From positions 124,001 to 188,000 of the forward strand of contig NZ_FOWQ01000002.1 in assembly GCF_900115505.1 (NCBI RefSeq): a stretch of 64,000 nucleotides of DNA, in the 5' to 3' direction. The stretch is from Geodermatophilus dictyosporus (GTDB lineage: Bacteria; Actinomycetota; Actinomycetes; Mycobacteriales; Geodermatophilaceae). This document shows, one piece after another, positions 10,440 to 23,993 of this stretch; position 1 is the stretch's first letter; each line of letters opens with the position of its first letter. The translations under genes and the position numbers were made by a program. A model generated the notes under the pieces. It searched no databases and was not told the DNA's origin. It saw nothing but the letters and a program-made list of their open reading frames with translations.

Positions 10440-11096
10440 GTGTCCTATCTCCTGCGGCTGGTCGTCCCCGACCGCCCCGGCCTGCTCGGCGCGGTGGCGA
10501 CCGCCCTGGGTGTCGCCGGGATCGACATCGTCTCGGTCGACGTGCTCGAGCGCGGTGGCGGCGTCGCCGTCGACGACGTCGTCGTGGACCTCCCCCGCGA
10601 CCGGCTGCCCGACAGCCTGATCACCGTCGCGCAGACGGTGCCGGGTGTGCAGGTCGAGGCGCTGCGCCCCTTCCACGGGCCGCTCGACACCCACCGCGAG
10701 CTCGACCTGCTCGAGGCGCTGGCCCGCGCCGCCGAGGGCACCCAGGTCAAGCTGCTGGCCGCGGAGCTGCCGCGGGTGTTCCACAGCGGCTGGGCGGCGG
10801 TGGTGCGGGCCGACGGCGAGGCGCTCGCGGCGTCCGACGCCGCGCCCCGCCTCGAGGACGTGCCCCTGCCCTGGCTGCCGCTCTCCTCGCCGCGGCTGCT
10901 GCCCAGCGAGGAGGACTGGCTGCCGGAGCGGTGGCGGGAGATGGCGATCGAGATGATGGCCGCGCCCTTCGGCGACCCGGGGACGGCGGTGGTGCTCGGC
11001 CGGTCCGGCGGCCCGGCGTACCGGAGGTCGGAGCTGCTGCGGCTGGCCCACCTGGCGGGGATCGCCAGCACGGTCGCGCACCTGCCGCCCGTCTGA
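10440..11096 (+). CDS. ACT-domain amino-acid-sensing protein
   Basis: A 218-residue protein whose first ~80 residues form an ACT domain (YLLRLVVPDRPGLLGAVATALG, IDIVSVDVLERGGGVAVDDVVVDL). The remaining ~135 residues have a conserved, tryptophan-containing helical look (VFHSGWAAVVR, EEDWLPERWREMAIEMM) but no enzyme motif I know. ACT domains bind amino acids and regulate enzymes or transcription; a ligand cannot be inferred here. GTG 10440 follows GGAGGAACC, a strong Shine-Dalgarno. Confidence 0.8.
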   Translation: MSYLLRLVVPDRPGLLGAVATALGVAGIDIVSVDVLERGGGVAVDDVVVDLPRDRLPDSLITVAQTVPGVQVEALRPFHGPLDTHRELDLLEALARAAEGTQVKLLAAELPRVFHSGWAAVVRADGEALAASDAAPRLEDVPLPWLPLSSPRLLPSEEDWLPERWREMAIEMMAAPFGDPGTAVVLGRSGGPAYRRSELLRLAHLAGIASTVAHLPPV

Positions 11097-11205
11097 ACCG
11101 GCGCGCTGACCTGTGCTCTCGTGCCCTACGACTGTCGTGCAGGGCAGCGTTCGAACGCAGATCGAGGGCGTGGACGACGTGCTGACCGCCGCGGTGCCCT
11201 GGCTG

Positions 11206-11559
11206 TCAGTCGGACCGTCGGACGGTCACGAGGAAGTCGGTGCTCCCCGTCGCGACCACCACACCGGTCCACGGGTCCTCCAGGTGGCCGTCGTCGTCGT
11301 CGTCGAAGCCCAGCAGGGCCCGCCCGCTCGGTACGCGGAGCACCGGCTGGACGGTGCCCTCGTCGAGGACCACCTCGATCCCGGTCACCCGTCCCCGGAC
11401 CCGCTCGTCGTGCTCGACGTGGTGGTGCGTCTCGACCAGCCGCACCTGGCCGTCCGGCGCCGTCCAGCGGGTGCAGCCGAGATCGACGACCCGGTCGCGC
11501 TCGATGGCCGGCCCGCAGCACTCGTGCTCCCACCCGCCGACCTCCACGACGACGTCCAC
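11206..11559 (-). CDS. Small conserved protein with CCG motif (DUF6578-like, tentative)
   Basis: A 117-residue acidic protein starting VDVVVEVGGWEHECCGPAIE. The early W..ECCG followed by DRVVDLGC resembles short actinobacterial proteins I remember as DUF6578; this rests on memory alone. A run of five aspartates follows (FDDDDDGH). GTG 11559 begins 3 bases after the ligA stop, in the same frame, so the gene is presumably co-transcribed with ligA. No function is assigned. Confidence 0.6.
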   Translation of the reverse strand: MDVVVEVGGWEHECCGPAIERDRVVDLGCTRWTAPDGQVRLVETHHHVEHDERVRGRVTGIEVVLDEGTVQPVLRVPSGRALLGFDDDDDGHLEDPWTGVVVATGSTDFLVTVRRSD

Positions 11560-11562
11560 CGG

Positions 11563-16051
<4,489 letters not shown>

Positions 16052-16057
16052 CGCGGC

Positions 16058-16063
16058 AGCGTA
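16058..16063 (-). promoter_or_regulatory. -10-like element of the M16-type peptidase gene
   Basis: TACGCT on the minus strand, 6 bases before the GTG at 16051. Confidence 0.45.
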
Positions 16064-16080
16064 GGAGGGCGGCGCTCACC

Positions 16081-16098
16081 CGGCGCACGTACGCGCCG
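16081..16098 (-). terminator. Short hairpin after the MetE-like gene
   Basis: CGGCGC and GCGCCG separated by 6 bases, 8 bases beyond the stop at 16107. A weak candidate terminator. Confidence 0.3.
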
Positions 16099-16106
16099 AC
16101 GCACCG

Positions 16107-17135
16107 TCACTCCGGCACCAGGTACCTCGCGGCCTCGCGGACGTGGGTCATCGCCGCCCGGGCGTACGCGGGGCTGGCCCCGGCCAGCCCGCACGCGGGC
16201 GTCAGCGTGACCGCCTCGTGCAGCGCGTCGGCCGCGAACCCGAGCTCGCGCCACCAGCCCTGCAGCCGGGAGGCGGTCGCCTTCGGCGCCGGCAGCGGCG
16301 CGTCGGTGCCGGGGACGACGCCGGGCAGCAGGTGCGTGCCGGCCTCGACGGCGGCCCCGAGCGCGTCGAGGTCCTGCACGAGGCCCAGGTCGAACGACAG
16401 CGCGCCGGCCCCGGCGGCCCGCAGCAGGTCCAGCGGCGCGCGGGAGGCGCAGCAGTGGACGACGACCGGTCCGGGCAGCGCCTCGACGACCGCGGCGAGC
16501 TCGGCCTGCACGACGGCCGCCTCGACGGCGGCCAGCCGGCCGAAGCCGCTCGCCGTCGGCAGCGACCCCTGCAGGACGGCGGGCAGCGACGGCTCGTCGA
16601 GCTGCACGACCACCCGCGCGCCGGGCACGCGGGCCGCGACGTCGGCGACGTGCGCGGCGATCCCCTCGGCCAGCGACTGCCCGAGGTCGCGGCGGGCACC
16701 GGGGTCGACGACCGCCCGCTCGCCGCGCTCGCGCTCCAGCCCGGCGGCGAGCGTCCACGGGCCCGCCGCCTGCACCTTGAACGGGCCGTCGTGGGTGCCC
16801 GCGACCTCGTGCACGGCGTCGAGGTCGCGCAGCAGGAACTCCTGCGCCCGGCGCAGGTCCACGCCCCCGCGCGGCACCAGGCGCCAGCCGGCCGGCGTCA
16901 GGTCGACGGCCAGGTCGACCAGCAGCGCCGCGCTGCGGCCGAGGAGGTCGGCGCCGGCGCCCCGGGCGGGCAGCTCGGGCAGGTGCGGCAGGCCGGGCAG
17001 CTCGCCGAGCACCACGCGCAGGGCCTCGGCCGGGTCGGTGCCGGGCAGGGACCCGACGCCCGAGGCCGGCCCCCACGGTGCGGGAGCCGGCCTCGGGTCG
17101 GTGTTCTCGGTGCTGGGCTCGGTCGGGGACGCCAC
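16107..17135 (-). CDS. MetE-like cobalamin-independent methionine synthase family protein
   Basis: A 342-residue single-domain member of the MetE C-terminal (UROD/MetE-like) fold. It shows GVGSLPGTDPAEAL at the start, FKVQAAGPWTLAA, VVVQLDEPSLPAVL, VVHCCAS (zinc His and Cys) and TPACGLAG (second zinc Cys). Full MetE is about 750 residues, so this lacks the N-terminal half; such short actinobacterial versions may use a methyl donor other than folate, and the substrate is uncertain. GTG 17135 is 7 bases after TACCGT. It is followed by the M16-type gene but has its own hairpin. Confidence 0.82.
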   Translation of the reverse strand: MASPTEPSTENTDPRPAPAPWGPASGVGSLPGTDPAEALRVVLGELPGLPHLPELPARGAGADLLGRSAALLVDLAVDLTPAGWRLVPRGGVDLRRAQEFLLRDLDAVHEVAGTHDGPFKVQAAGPWTLAAGLERERGERAVVDPGARRDLGQSLAEGIAAHVADVAARVPGARVVVQLDEPSLPAVLQGSLPTASGFGRLAAVEAAVVQAELAAVVEALPGPVVVHCCASRAPLDLLRAAGAGALSFDLGLVQDLDALGAAVEAGTHLLPGVVPGTDAPLPAPKATASRLQGWWRELGFAADALHEAVTLTPACGLAGASPAYARAAMTHVREAARYLVPE

Positions 17136-17142
17136 GGCGGCG

Positions 17143-17148
17143 ACGGTA
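17143..17148 (-). promoter_or_regulatory. -10-like element of the MetE-like gene
   Basis: TACCGT on the minus strand, 7 bases before the GTG at 17135. Confidence 0.45.
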
Positions 17149-17177
17149 GTCCGGCGCCGCCGCGGCACCCCCGGGGG

Positions 17178-19058
17178 TCAGACGGTGCAGGGCCCCCGAC
17201 CGGACAGGTCGTCGTCGAACGGCTGCGCCGGGTCGAGCGACACGGCGCGGTCGAGCGCCGGCGGGGCGACCGGACCGGGCTGCGCGTCGAGGTAGGCGTT
17301 GAACGCGTCGACGTCGTTGGGCCCGGTGGCCGCGGTCGTGTCCGGCACCCGGCCGGTGCGGAAGGCGGTGAAGCCGTCCCCGCCCTCGACGAGGAAGGAG
17401 TTGGCCACCACCGTGTAGAAGGCGCCGAGGTCCAACGCCTGCCCACCGACGAGGATCGACGCCGGGTCGATCCGGTCGCCCACCGGCCGGCGCGGGTCGA
17501 AGGAGTAGGTCAGACCCGACACCGACAGCTGCAGGAAGCTCGGCGAGCCGCTCCGGGTGGCCCACTGCTGCTCGAGCACCTGCTCGATGGCCGCCCCGGT
17601 CAGCTGCACGCTGTTGACCGTGTTGCTGAACGGCTGGACGGCGAAGGTCTCGGCGTAGGTGATGGTCCCGGCCGGCGTGCCCGACGCGCAGTTGATGTCG
17701 GCGCGCAGCCCGCCGGGGTTCATGAACGCCACCTGGGCGCCGGGGACGGCGGCGAGCTGGGCGTCGGCGACCAGGTTGCCCAGCGACGACTCCGAGTCAC
17801 GGACCGGGGCACCGGACCGGTACGCCCGGTCCAGGTCGGCCGCCTGCTGCCCGACCGGCACGTCGCCCGCCTCGGCGGCGCGGGCCTCCCAGTAGCTGAC
17901 GATCGACTGGACCGCCGGGTCCGGGGCGGTCTGGCGGACCGGCACGTTCGTGGCGGTCGCGGTCTCGCGGACGACGTCGCCGTCGCTGCCGATCCGGAAC
18001 CGGATGTCGGTCAGCGCCTTGCCGTAGAAGCCGGCCTGGGTGACCGGGCGCGGGTCGCCGGCGGGGTCGGGCAGGACGCAGTCGTAGGGCACGTGGGTGT
18101 GCGCGCTGACGATGACGTCGACGGACGCGTCGACGGCGGCGTTGATGGCGCCGACCGGGGTGCCGGCCATGTCGCCGACGCAGCGGTCGTAGCCGCCGCC
18201 GGCGCCCTGGGTGCCGCCCTCGTGGACCATGACGACGATCGCCTCGACGCCCTTGCCCTGCAGCTCGGCGGCGTAGTGGTTGACCGCCTCGGCCTCGTCG
18301 CCGAACTCCAGGCCGGCGATGCCCGCGGCCGCGACGATGTCCGGGGTGTCGTCGGTGACGACGCCGATCAGCCCGACCTCCCGGTTGCCGGTGGTCCGCA
18401 CGACCTCGTACGGCGGGAGGATCGGCTCGCCGGTGGCCGTGTCGGTCACGTTGGCCGCCAGGTACGGGAACTGCGCGCCCTCGAAGGCGTGCTCGCCCTC
18501 GCCGAAGCAGCCGTCGACACCCGGGGTGATGCCCTCGCACGCCTCGACGTCGTCGGAGAACGTGTCGTCGGTGGCGCCGGAGATGCGGTAGAGCTCGTCC
18601 TGGCCGCGGTCGAACTCGTGGTTGCCCACCGCGGAGAAGTCCAGGCCGAGGGCGTTGAGCACCTCGATGGTGGGCTCGTCCTTGAACACGCTGGAGTTGA
18701 ACGGCGAGGCGCTGACCAGGTCGCCGGCGCCCACGAAGAAGGTGTTCCTCGCCGGGCCGCCCCAGTCCTCGCGGATGTCGGCGAGGGTGGTCGCGACGTT
18801 CGCCGCGCCGCCGACCTTCTCGACGACGTTGTCGGCGGCGGTCGCGTAGTCCCCGTCCGGTCCCGGCGAGGTGACCAGCTCGCCGTCGCCACCGGTCTGC
18901 GGGCTGATCCGGCCGTGGAAGTCGTTCATGGCGACGAGCTGGACCGGCAGGCCGCCCGCGCCGTCCCCCGGCGCGGCCTGGGCGGCCGGAGCGGCCAGGA
19001 TGCCGGCCGTGGTGGCCACCGCGGCTGCGGCGGCCAGCGTGGAGCGCGATCTGCGCAA
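17178..19058 (-). CDS. Secreted 5'-nucleotidase / metallophosphoesterase (UshA family)
   Basis: Hydrolyses nucleotides or other phosphoesters outside the membrane. The 626-residue precursor has a signal peptide (LRRSRSTL..., cleavage near AAQA-APG, residue 28). The metallophosphatase domain shows MNDFHG (Asp46, His48), GAGDLVSA, GNHEFD, VHEGG and SAHTHVPYD. The C-terminal 5'-nucleotidase domain starts near residue 380 (NPGGLRADI, FAVQPFSNTVNSVQLTG, VANSFLVEGGDGF). TTG 19058 is preferred because GGAGGA lies 5 bases upstream and the signal peptide then has normal length; an upstream in-frame GTG (VRTSSED) is the alternative. No anchor is visible at the C-terminus. Confidence 0.9.
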   Translation of the reverse strand: MRRSRSTLAAAAAVATTAGILAAPAAQAAPGDGAGGLPVQLVAMNDFHGRISPQTGGDGELVTSPGPDGDYATAADNVVEKVGGAANVATTLADIREDWGGPARNTFFVGAGDLVSASPFNSSVFKDEPTIEVLNALGLDFSAVGNHEFDRGQDELYRISGATDDTFSDDVEACEGITPGVDGCFGEGEHAFEGAQFPYLAANVTDTATGEPILPPYEVVRTTGNREVGLIGVVTDDTPDIVAAAGIAGLEFGDEAEAVNHYAAELQGKGVEAIVVMVHEGGTQGAGGGYDRCVGDMAGTPVGAINAAVDASVDVIVSAHTHVPYDCVLPDPAGDPRPVTQAGFYGKALTDIRFRIGSDGDVVRETATATNVPVRQTAPDPAVQSIVSYWEARAAEAGDVPVGQQAADLDRAYRSGAPVRDSESSLGNLVADAQLAAVPGAQVAFMNPGGLRADINCASGTPAGTITYAETFAVQPFSNTVNSVQLTGAAIEQVLEQQWATRSGSPSFLQLSVSGLTYSFDPRRPVGDRIDPASILVGGQALDLGAFYTVVANSFLVEGGDGFTAFRTGRVPDTTAATGPNDVDAFNAYLDAQPGPVAPPALDRAVSLDPAQPFDDDLSGRGPCTV

Positions 19059-19081
19059 GGAGTCCTCCGAGGACGTGCGGA

Positions 19082-19107
19082 CCCGACCGCCGGGACCGGC
19101 GGTCGGG
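19082..19107 (-). other. Hairpin in the leader of the 5'-nucleotidase mRNA
   Basis: A perfect 12-bp inverted repeat (CCCGACCGCCGG/CCGGCGGTCGGG, 2-base gap) lies between a TAGCGT -10 candidate (19155-19150, minus) and the TTG start, so it would be in the 5' untranslated leader. Confidence 0.4.
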
Positions 19108-19149
19108 AGCCGAGCCGCGTGGCGCTGCTCGGGGAGTGGCTCGCCGCAC

Positions 19150-19155
19150 ACGCTA
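19150..19155 (-). promoter_or_regulatory. Candidate -10 of the 5'-nucleotidase gene
   Basis: TAGCGT on the minus strand. Unlike the leaderless cases, it would give a leader of roughly 85 bases that includes the 19082-19107 hairpin and a good Shine-Dalgarno. Confidence 0.35.
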
Positions 19156-19194
19156 GGTGACGGACCCGTCCGGCACCAGGCCCGGCCGGTGACG

Positions 19195-19212
19195 CCCCGG
19201 TGACCTCCGGGG
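19195..19212 (-). terminator. Short hairpin after mnmA
   Basis: CCCCGG/CCGGGG with a 6-base loop, starting 1 base beyond the mnmA stop. A modest candidate for the end of the MFS-desulfurase-mnmA operon. Confidence 0.35.
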
Positions 19213-19213
19213 G

Positions 19214-20281
19214 TCAGCGCGTGACCGGCGCCTGGCCGAGCACGAGGTCGCCGCGCACCGGGTCCGGCGCGTAGAGCACGGCCGACTGCCCGGGGGCCAC
19301 GCCGCGCTCCGACCGCGCCAGGGTGAGCACCAGCCCGCCGTCGGGTGCGGCGTCCACCGTGCAGGCCACCGGGGTGCCGTGGGCGCGCAGCTGCACCTCC
19401 GCGCGCAGCGGCAGCGCCGGCGCCGGGCCGGTCCAGGTGGGCGGCCCGGTGCGGACGACGTCGACGCCGGTCAGCTCCGCCGTCCCGACGGTCACCGTGC
19501 GGGTGACCGGCTCGATGGACAGGACGTAGCGCGGCCGCTGGTCACCCACCGCCAGGCCCAGCCCGCGCCGCTGCCCGACGGTGAACCCGTGGGTGCCCTC
19601 GTGGCTGCCCACCGTCGCGCCGGTGGCGGCGTCGACCACCGGTCCCGGCGCGGCCCCCAGCCGGCGCGTGAGGAAGCCCCGGGTGTCGCCGTCGGGGATG
19701 AAGCAGATGTCGTGCGAGTCGGGCTTGGTCGCCACCGCGAAGCCGCGCTCGGCGGCGATCGCGCGGACCCGCTCCTTGGTCGTCGACCCGAGCGGGAAGC
19801 GCGCCCCCGCCAGCTGCTCGGCGGTGAGCACGCCGAGCACGTAGGACTGGTCCTTGGCCGCGTCGACCGACCGGCGCAGCTGCCCGTCGGCCAGCCGCGC
19901 GTGGTGGCCGGTGACGACGGCGTCGAAGCCCAGCGCCCGGGCGCGGTCGAGCACCGCGGTGAACTTGATCCGCTCGTTGCAGCGCAGGCAGGGGTTGGGG
20001 GTGCGCCCGGCCGCGTACTCGGCCACGAAGTCCTCGACGACGTCCTCGCGGAACCGGTCGGCGAGGTCCCAGACGTAGAACGGGATGCCCAGCTCGTCGG
20101 CCACCCGGCGGGCGTCGTGCGCGTCCTCCACGCTGCAGCAGCCGCGGGCGCCGCTGCGCAGGGTCTGCCGGTCCGGCGAGAGCGCCAGGTGCACGCCGGT
20201 GACGTCGTGGCCGGCGTCGACGGCCAGCGCGGCGGCCACCGCGGAGTCCACGCCCCCGCTCATCGCGGCGAGCACCCGCAT
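19214..20281 (-). CDS. mnmA: tRNA-specific 2-thiouridylase MnmA
   Basis: Thiolates U34 of Lys, Glu and Gln tRNAs, using ATP and sulfur passed on from a cysteine desulfurase. The 355-residue product has the PP-loop SGGVDS (residues 8-13), the first catalytic cysteine in [14 protein letters not shown], the second in [12 protein letters not shown], and the central and C-terminal beta domains ([14 protein letters not shown]). ATG 20281 shares one base with the stop of the desulfurase gene upstream, so the sulfur donor and its acceptor are translationally coupled. Confidence 0.96.
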   Translation of the reverse strand: MRVLAAMSGGVDSAVAAALAVDAGHDVTGVHLALSPDRQTLRSGARGCCSVEDAHDARRVADELGIPFYVWDLADRFREDVVEDFVAEYAAGRTPNPCLRCNERIKFTAVLDRARALGFDAVVTGHHARLADGQLRRSVDAAKDQSYVLGVLTAEQLAGARFPLGSTTKERVRAIAAERGFAVATKPDSHDICFIPDGDTRGFLTRRLGAAPGPVVDAATGATVGSHEGTHGFTVGQRRGLGLAVGDQRPRYVLSIEPVTRTVTVGTAELTGVDVVRTGPPTWTGPAPALPLRAEVQLRAHGTPVACTVDAAPDGGLVLTLARSERGVAPGQSAVLYAPDPVRGDLVLGQAPVTR

Positions 20282-21471
20282 CAGCGGCGTCCCATCCCGG
20301 CCCGCCGGGCGCGCTCCACCACCGGCCCGATCACGGCCAGCAGGGCGTCGACGTCCGCGCCGGTCGAGGTGTGCCCCAGGCTGAAGCGCAGCGAGCTGCG
20401 GGCGCGCGCGGCGCCGGCCCCCACGGCGGTGAGCACGTGGCTGGGCCGGGCCACGCCGGCGCTGCAGGCCGAGCCGGTGGAGCACTCGATGCCGCGGGCG
20501 TCGAGCAGCATGAGCAGCGCGTCGCCCTCGGCGCCCGGGAAGGACAGGTGCGCGTTGCCGGGCAGCCGGCCCGGGCCGCCGGCGACGACGTCGTCGAGCG
20601 GCGCGCCGTTGAGCTGGGCGTCGGGCACCTGCTCGAGCACCCCGGCCACCAGCCGGTCGCGCAGCGCGGCCAGCCGGCCGGCCCGCTCCTCCCGGCCGGC
20701 GACGGCGGCGCCGGCGGCCACGGCCAGCCCGACGATGACGGGCACGTCGAGGGTCCCCGACCGGACGTCGCGCTCCTGGCCGCCGCCGTGCAGCAGGGGC
20801 GTGCACTCCGCGTCGCGGCGCAGCAGCAGCGCCCCGGCGCCCATCGGGCCGCCGAGCTTGTGCCCGGTCAGGGTGAGCGCGTCGGCGCCGCTGGCGGCGA
20901 AGTCGACCGGCACCTGGCCGACGGCCTGCACCGCGTCGGTGTGCAGCGGCACCCCGGCGGCGTGGGCGGCCTCGGCGAGCGCGGCGACGCCGCTCACCGT
21001 GCCGATCTCGTTGTTGGCCCACATGACGCTGGCCACCGCGACGTCGGACCCGTCGCCGAGCGCCTCGGTGAGCGCCTCGGGCGTGACCCGGCCGCTGGGC
21101 TCCAGCCGCAGCCAGGTGACCTCGGCGCCCTCGTGCTTGGCCAGCCACTCGGCGCTGTCGAGGACGGCGTGGTGCTCGGCCGGGCTGACCACCAGCCGGC
21201 GGCGGCGCGCGTCGGCCTCCCGCCGGGCCCAGAACAGGCCCTTGAGCGCGAGGTTGTCGCTCTCGGTGCCGCCGCCGGTGAACAGCACCTCCGACGGGCG
21301 GGCCCCCAGCGCCTCGGCCAGCCGCTCCCGGGCCTGCTCGGCGGCGCGGCGGGCGGCGCGGCCCCCGGCGTGCAGCGAGGAGGCGTTGCCCACGCGGCCC
21401 ATCTGCTCGGTCACCGCGGCGAGGACCTCGGGCAGCACCGGGGTGGTCGCCGCGTGGTCGAGGTAGGTCAC
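20281..21471 (-). CDS. Cysteine desulfurase (IscS/NifS class)
   Basis: A PLP enzyme that releases sulfur from cysteine as an enzyme persulfide. The 396-residue product shows [53 protein letters not shown], the PLP lysine in [13 protein letters not shown] (near 203) and the mobile-loop cysteine in [14 protein letters not shown] (near 335). GTG 21471 has a good Shine-Dalgarno (GAGGAGGGCAG) and overlaps the upstream transporter stop as GTGA. Position before mnmA points to tRNA thiolation as a main job; Fe-S supply is also possible. Confidence 0.94.
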   Translation of the reverse strand: MTYLDHAATTPVLPEVLAAVTEQMGRVGNASSLHAGGRAARRAAEQARERLAEALGARPSEVLFTGGGTESDNLALKGLFWARREADARRRRLVVSPAEHHAVLDSAEWLAKHEGAEVTWLRLEPSGRVTPEALTEALGDGSDVAVASVMWANNEIGTVSGVAALAEAAHAAGVPLHTDAVQAVGQVPVDFAASGADALTLTGHKLGGPMGAGALLLRRDAECTPLLHGGGQERDVRSGTLDVPVIVGLAVAAGAAVAGREERAGRLAALRDRLVAGVLEQVPDAQLNGAPLDDVVAGGPGRLPGNAHLSFPGAEGDALLMLLDARGIECSTGSACSAGVARPSHVLTAVGAGAARARSSLRFSLGHTSTGADVDALLAVIGPVVERARRAGMGRR

Positions 21472-22919
21472 CTGCCCTCCTCGCTGGCGTCCACCGGCTC
21501 CGCGCCCGCCTCGTCCTGCACCCTCGCGGCCGTGCGTCCGCCTCCGCCGCCAGGGTAGTCGTCCTCCGCGCCGCCGCCTCCGGCCCGGCCGCACACCGCG
21601 GCGCCCAGCAGCGCCAGCCCGGCGAGCACGGCCGTGGCGACGACGACCGCGGCCGCCAGCGGCAGCACCCCCGCGGTCGCCGCGGCCACGAGGACGCCCA
21701 CCAGGCCGACGGCGAGGGCCGACCCGGCGACGTCGGCGATCTGGAAGGCCGCCGAGTCCGCGCCGCGCCGGTGCTCCGGCGAGCGCTCCAGCAGCAGCAC
21801 CCCGACGCTGGGCATCCCGAGGCCCATGCCCAGGCCGGCGACCGCCCACGTCAGGTAGGCCGGCCACGCCCCGGAGACCGGCGCCGCGACCACGGCGGTG
21901 GCCGCGGTGCCGGTGGCCAGCAGCAGGAAGCCGGCGCGCAGCAGCACCAGCCGCGAGGCCCCGGGACGGCGGCCCTGCAGCTGCGAGGCGAGCGCCCAGC
22001 CGACCGCGCCGGCCGTCAGCGGCACGCCCGCGGCGGTCGGACCGGCGCCGTGCAGCTCGGTGAGGGCCAGGGGCAGCAGCGCGTCCATGCCGAAGAAGGC
22101 CCCGGCCAGCAGGCCGCGCGAGGCGACCACGGTGGGCAGCCCCGGGCGGGCGCGGACCGTGCCGCGGGGCAGCAGCGGCCGCAGGCCGGCGGCCAGCGCG
22201 GCCAGCCCGACGGCGGCGACCAGCAGCGCCGGGCCGTCCCGGCGCTGCCCGGCGTACTGCAGGAGGGCCAGGCCCAGGCCGGCCAGGACCGCCCACCAGC
22301 GCCGGGCGGGGGCCGGGACCCGGCTGCCCTCCCCCGGCCCGCGCAGCGTGCGCAGCGCCGGCAGGACCAGCGCCAGGCCCGCCGCGACCAGGGGCAGCAG
22401 CGCCAGGAACACCCAGCGCCAGCCGGCGTGCGTGGTGACCAGCCCCGCCGCCAGCGGGCCGACCAGCGCGGGCAGCACCCAGGCCGCCGAGATCGCCCCG
22501 AACAGCCGCGGCCGGGCCGCCGCGGGGTAGGCCTGCCCGGCGACGACGTAGAGGGAGACCGCGATCAGCCCCGCGCCGGCGCCCTGCACCGCGCGGGCGG
22601 CCACGAACAGCGCCATGCTGCCGGCGAGCCCCGCGGCGAGCAGGCCCGCGGCGAACACCGTCACCCCGGCCAGCAGCGCCGCCCGCGGGCCGCGACGGTC
22701 GCCGGTGTCCCCGCCGACGACCATGCCGAACACGGAGGCCACGAGGAAGGCGCTGAAGGGCCAGCCGTACCAGGCCAGCCCGTCGAGATCGCGGACCGCC
22801 GTCGGCATCGCCGTCCCCACGGCCATCGCCTCGAAGGCGATGAAGGTGACCAGGGTGAGCAGGCCGGCCGTCGTCAGCCGGTACCGGCGGTCGAACACGC
22901 CGGGCGTCGCCTCGTGCAC
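21468..22919 (-). CDS. MFS transporter (14-helix drug-efflux type)
   Basis: A 483-residue integral membrane protein with the DHA2-like layout. Helix 1 begins after [15 protein letters not shown]; motif A is represented by [33 protein letters not shown] and [12 protein letters not shown] are typical of the family. About 13-14 hydrophobic segments run to the Gly-rich cytosolic tail. Substrate unknown. GTG 22919 is preceded by AGGAGGGGGAGGG. It heads the three-gene transcript with the desulfurase and mnmA, an odd pairing of exporter and sulfur-relay genes. Confidence 0.88.
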   Translation of the reverse strand: MHEATPGVFDRRYRLTTAGLLTLVTFIAFEAMAVGTAMPTAVRDLDGLAWYGWPFSAFLVASVFGMVVGGDTGDRRGPRAALLAGVTVFAAGLLAAGLAGSMALFVAARAVQGAGAGLIAVSLYVVAGQAYPAAARPRLFGAISAAWVLPALVGPLAAGLVTTHAGWRWVFLALLPLVAAGLALVLPALRTLRGPGEGSRVPAPARRWWAVLAGLGLALLQYAGQRRDGPALLVAAVGLAALAAGLRPLLPRGTVRARPGLPTVVASRGLLAGAFFGMDALLPLALTELHGAGPTAAGVPLTAGAVGWALASQLQGRRPGASRLVLLRAGFLLLATGTAATAVVAAPVSGAWPAYLTWAVAGLGMGLGMPSVGVLLLERSPEHRRGADSAAFQIADVAGSALAVGLVGVLVAAATAGVLPLAAAVVVATAVLAGLALLGAAVCGRAGGGGAEDDYPGGGGGRTAARVQDEAGAEPVDASEEGR

Positions 22920-22938
22920 CCCTCCCCCTCCTGACACA

Positions 22939-22976
22939 CGTCGGGCGCCGGCCCCCGCGGGGGCCGGCGCCCGACG
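22939..22976 (-). terminator. Perfect 38-base palindrome, etfBA terminator
   Basis: Two 19-base arms, CGTCGGGCGCCGGCCCCCG and its exact complement, meet without a spacer. It lies 13 bases beyond the etfA stop and upstream of the MFS gene. This is an I-shaped terminator without a U-tract. Confidence 0.8.
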
Positions 22977-22989
22977 GGCGACCTGCTGC

Positions 22990-23955
22990 TCAGCCCCTGC
23001 GGGAGGCGATCTGCTCGGTGGCGGCGGGGACGACCTGGAACAGGTCGCCGACGACGCCGAAGTCGGCCAGCTCGAAGATCGGGGCCTCGGGGTCCTTGTT
23101 GACGGCCACGATGGTCTTGCTGGTCTGCATGCCGGCGCGGTGCTGGATGGCACCGGAGATGCCGACGGCGATGTAGAGGGTCGGGCTGACGGTCTTGCCG
23201 GTCTGCCCGACCTGGAAGCTGTGCGGGTAGAAGCCGGAGTCGACCGCGGCGCGCGAGGCGCCGACGGCCGCGCCGAGGGAGTCGGCCAGGCCCTCGATGA
23301 TCGAGAAGTTCTCCGCGCTGGCCACGCCGCGGCCACCGGAGACGACGATCGCCGCCTCGGTGAGCTCGGGCCGGTTGCTCTTCTGCTCGACGACCTTGTC
23401 GACCACGCGGGTCTGCTTGGCCTGCTCGGACAGGCTGACCTCGACCGGCACCTGCTCGCCGGCCGCGGGCGCGGGCTCGGGGGTCACGGAGTTGCCGCGC
23501 AGCGTGTAGATCGGCGTCCCCACCGTCACCTTCGAGTGCACGATCTGGGCGCCGGCGAAGACCACCTGGGTGGCGGTGCCGTCGGGCGCGATCTCGGTGA
23601 CGTCGGTGAGGAAGCCGCTACCGGTCTTGAGCGCCAGCCGGCCGGCGACCTCGCGGCCCTCCGGGGAGGAGGGGATGACGACGGCGGCCGGCGACACCTG
23701 TGCCACGAGCTGCGCGAGCACCTCGGCCTTGGGGGCGACGAGGTACTCGTCGATCTCCGGGGACTCGGCGACGTAGACCTTCGCCGCGCCGTACTCGGCG
23801 AGCCGGTCACGGGCGCCGGCGGCGACGCCGGGGCCGCCGGCGACGACCGCCGAGACCTCACCGAGCGCACGTGCGGCGGTGAGCGCCTCCAGGGTGCCCT
23901 TGCGGACGGTGCCGTCGGCCGGGTTCAGCTCGACGAGGACCAGGACCTCTGCCAT
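22990..23955 (-). CDS. etfA: Electron transfer flavoprotein subunit alpha
   Basis: The FAD-binding half of ETF, which accepts electrons from acyl-CoA dehydrogenases. The 321-residue product starts [19 protein letters not shown]. Its C-terminal FAD domain shows [82 protein letters not shown] and [17 protein letters not shown] 23955 follows an AGGAGA Shine-Dalgarno. It sits 38 bases after etfB. Confidence 0.96.
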   Translation of the reverse strand: MAEVLVLVELNPADGTVRKGTLEALTAARALGEVSAVVAGGPGVAAGARDRLAEYGAAKVYVAESPEIDEYLVAPKAEVLAQLVAQVSPAAVVIPSSPEGREVAGRLALKTGSGFLTDVTEIAPDGTATQVVFAGAQIVHSKVTVGTPIYTLRGNSVTPEPAPAAGEQVPVEVSLSEQAKQTRVVDKVVEQKSNRPELTEAAIVVSGGRGVASAENFSIIEGLADSLGAAVGASRAAVDSGFYPHSFQVGQTGKTVSPTLYIAVGISGAIQHRAGMQTSKTIVAVNKDPEAPIFELADFGVVGDLFQVVPAATEQIASRRG

Positions 23956-23993
23956 GGGTGTTCAGTCTCCTCTTCGCTGCGATCGCCGGCCGG

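Noticed and set aside
11147-11158. GCGTTCGAACGC palindrome considered as a LexA (SOS) box
   Set aside because: The actinobacterial SOS box is TCGAAC-N4-GTTCGA; this has the TTCGAA core but the wrong arrangement, and it lies between two convergent gene ends.
16107-17135. Truncated metE pseudogene
   Set aside because: The frame is complete with its own promoter-like element and intact zinc Cys/His motifs; short MetE-like proteins of this size are a family of their own.
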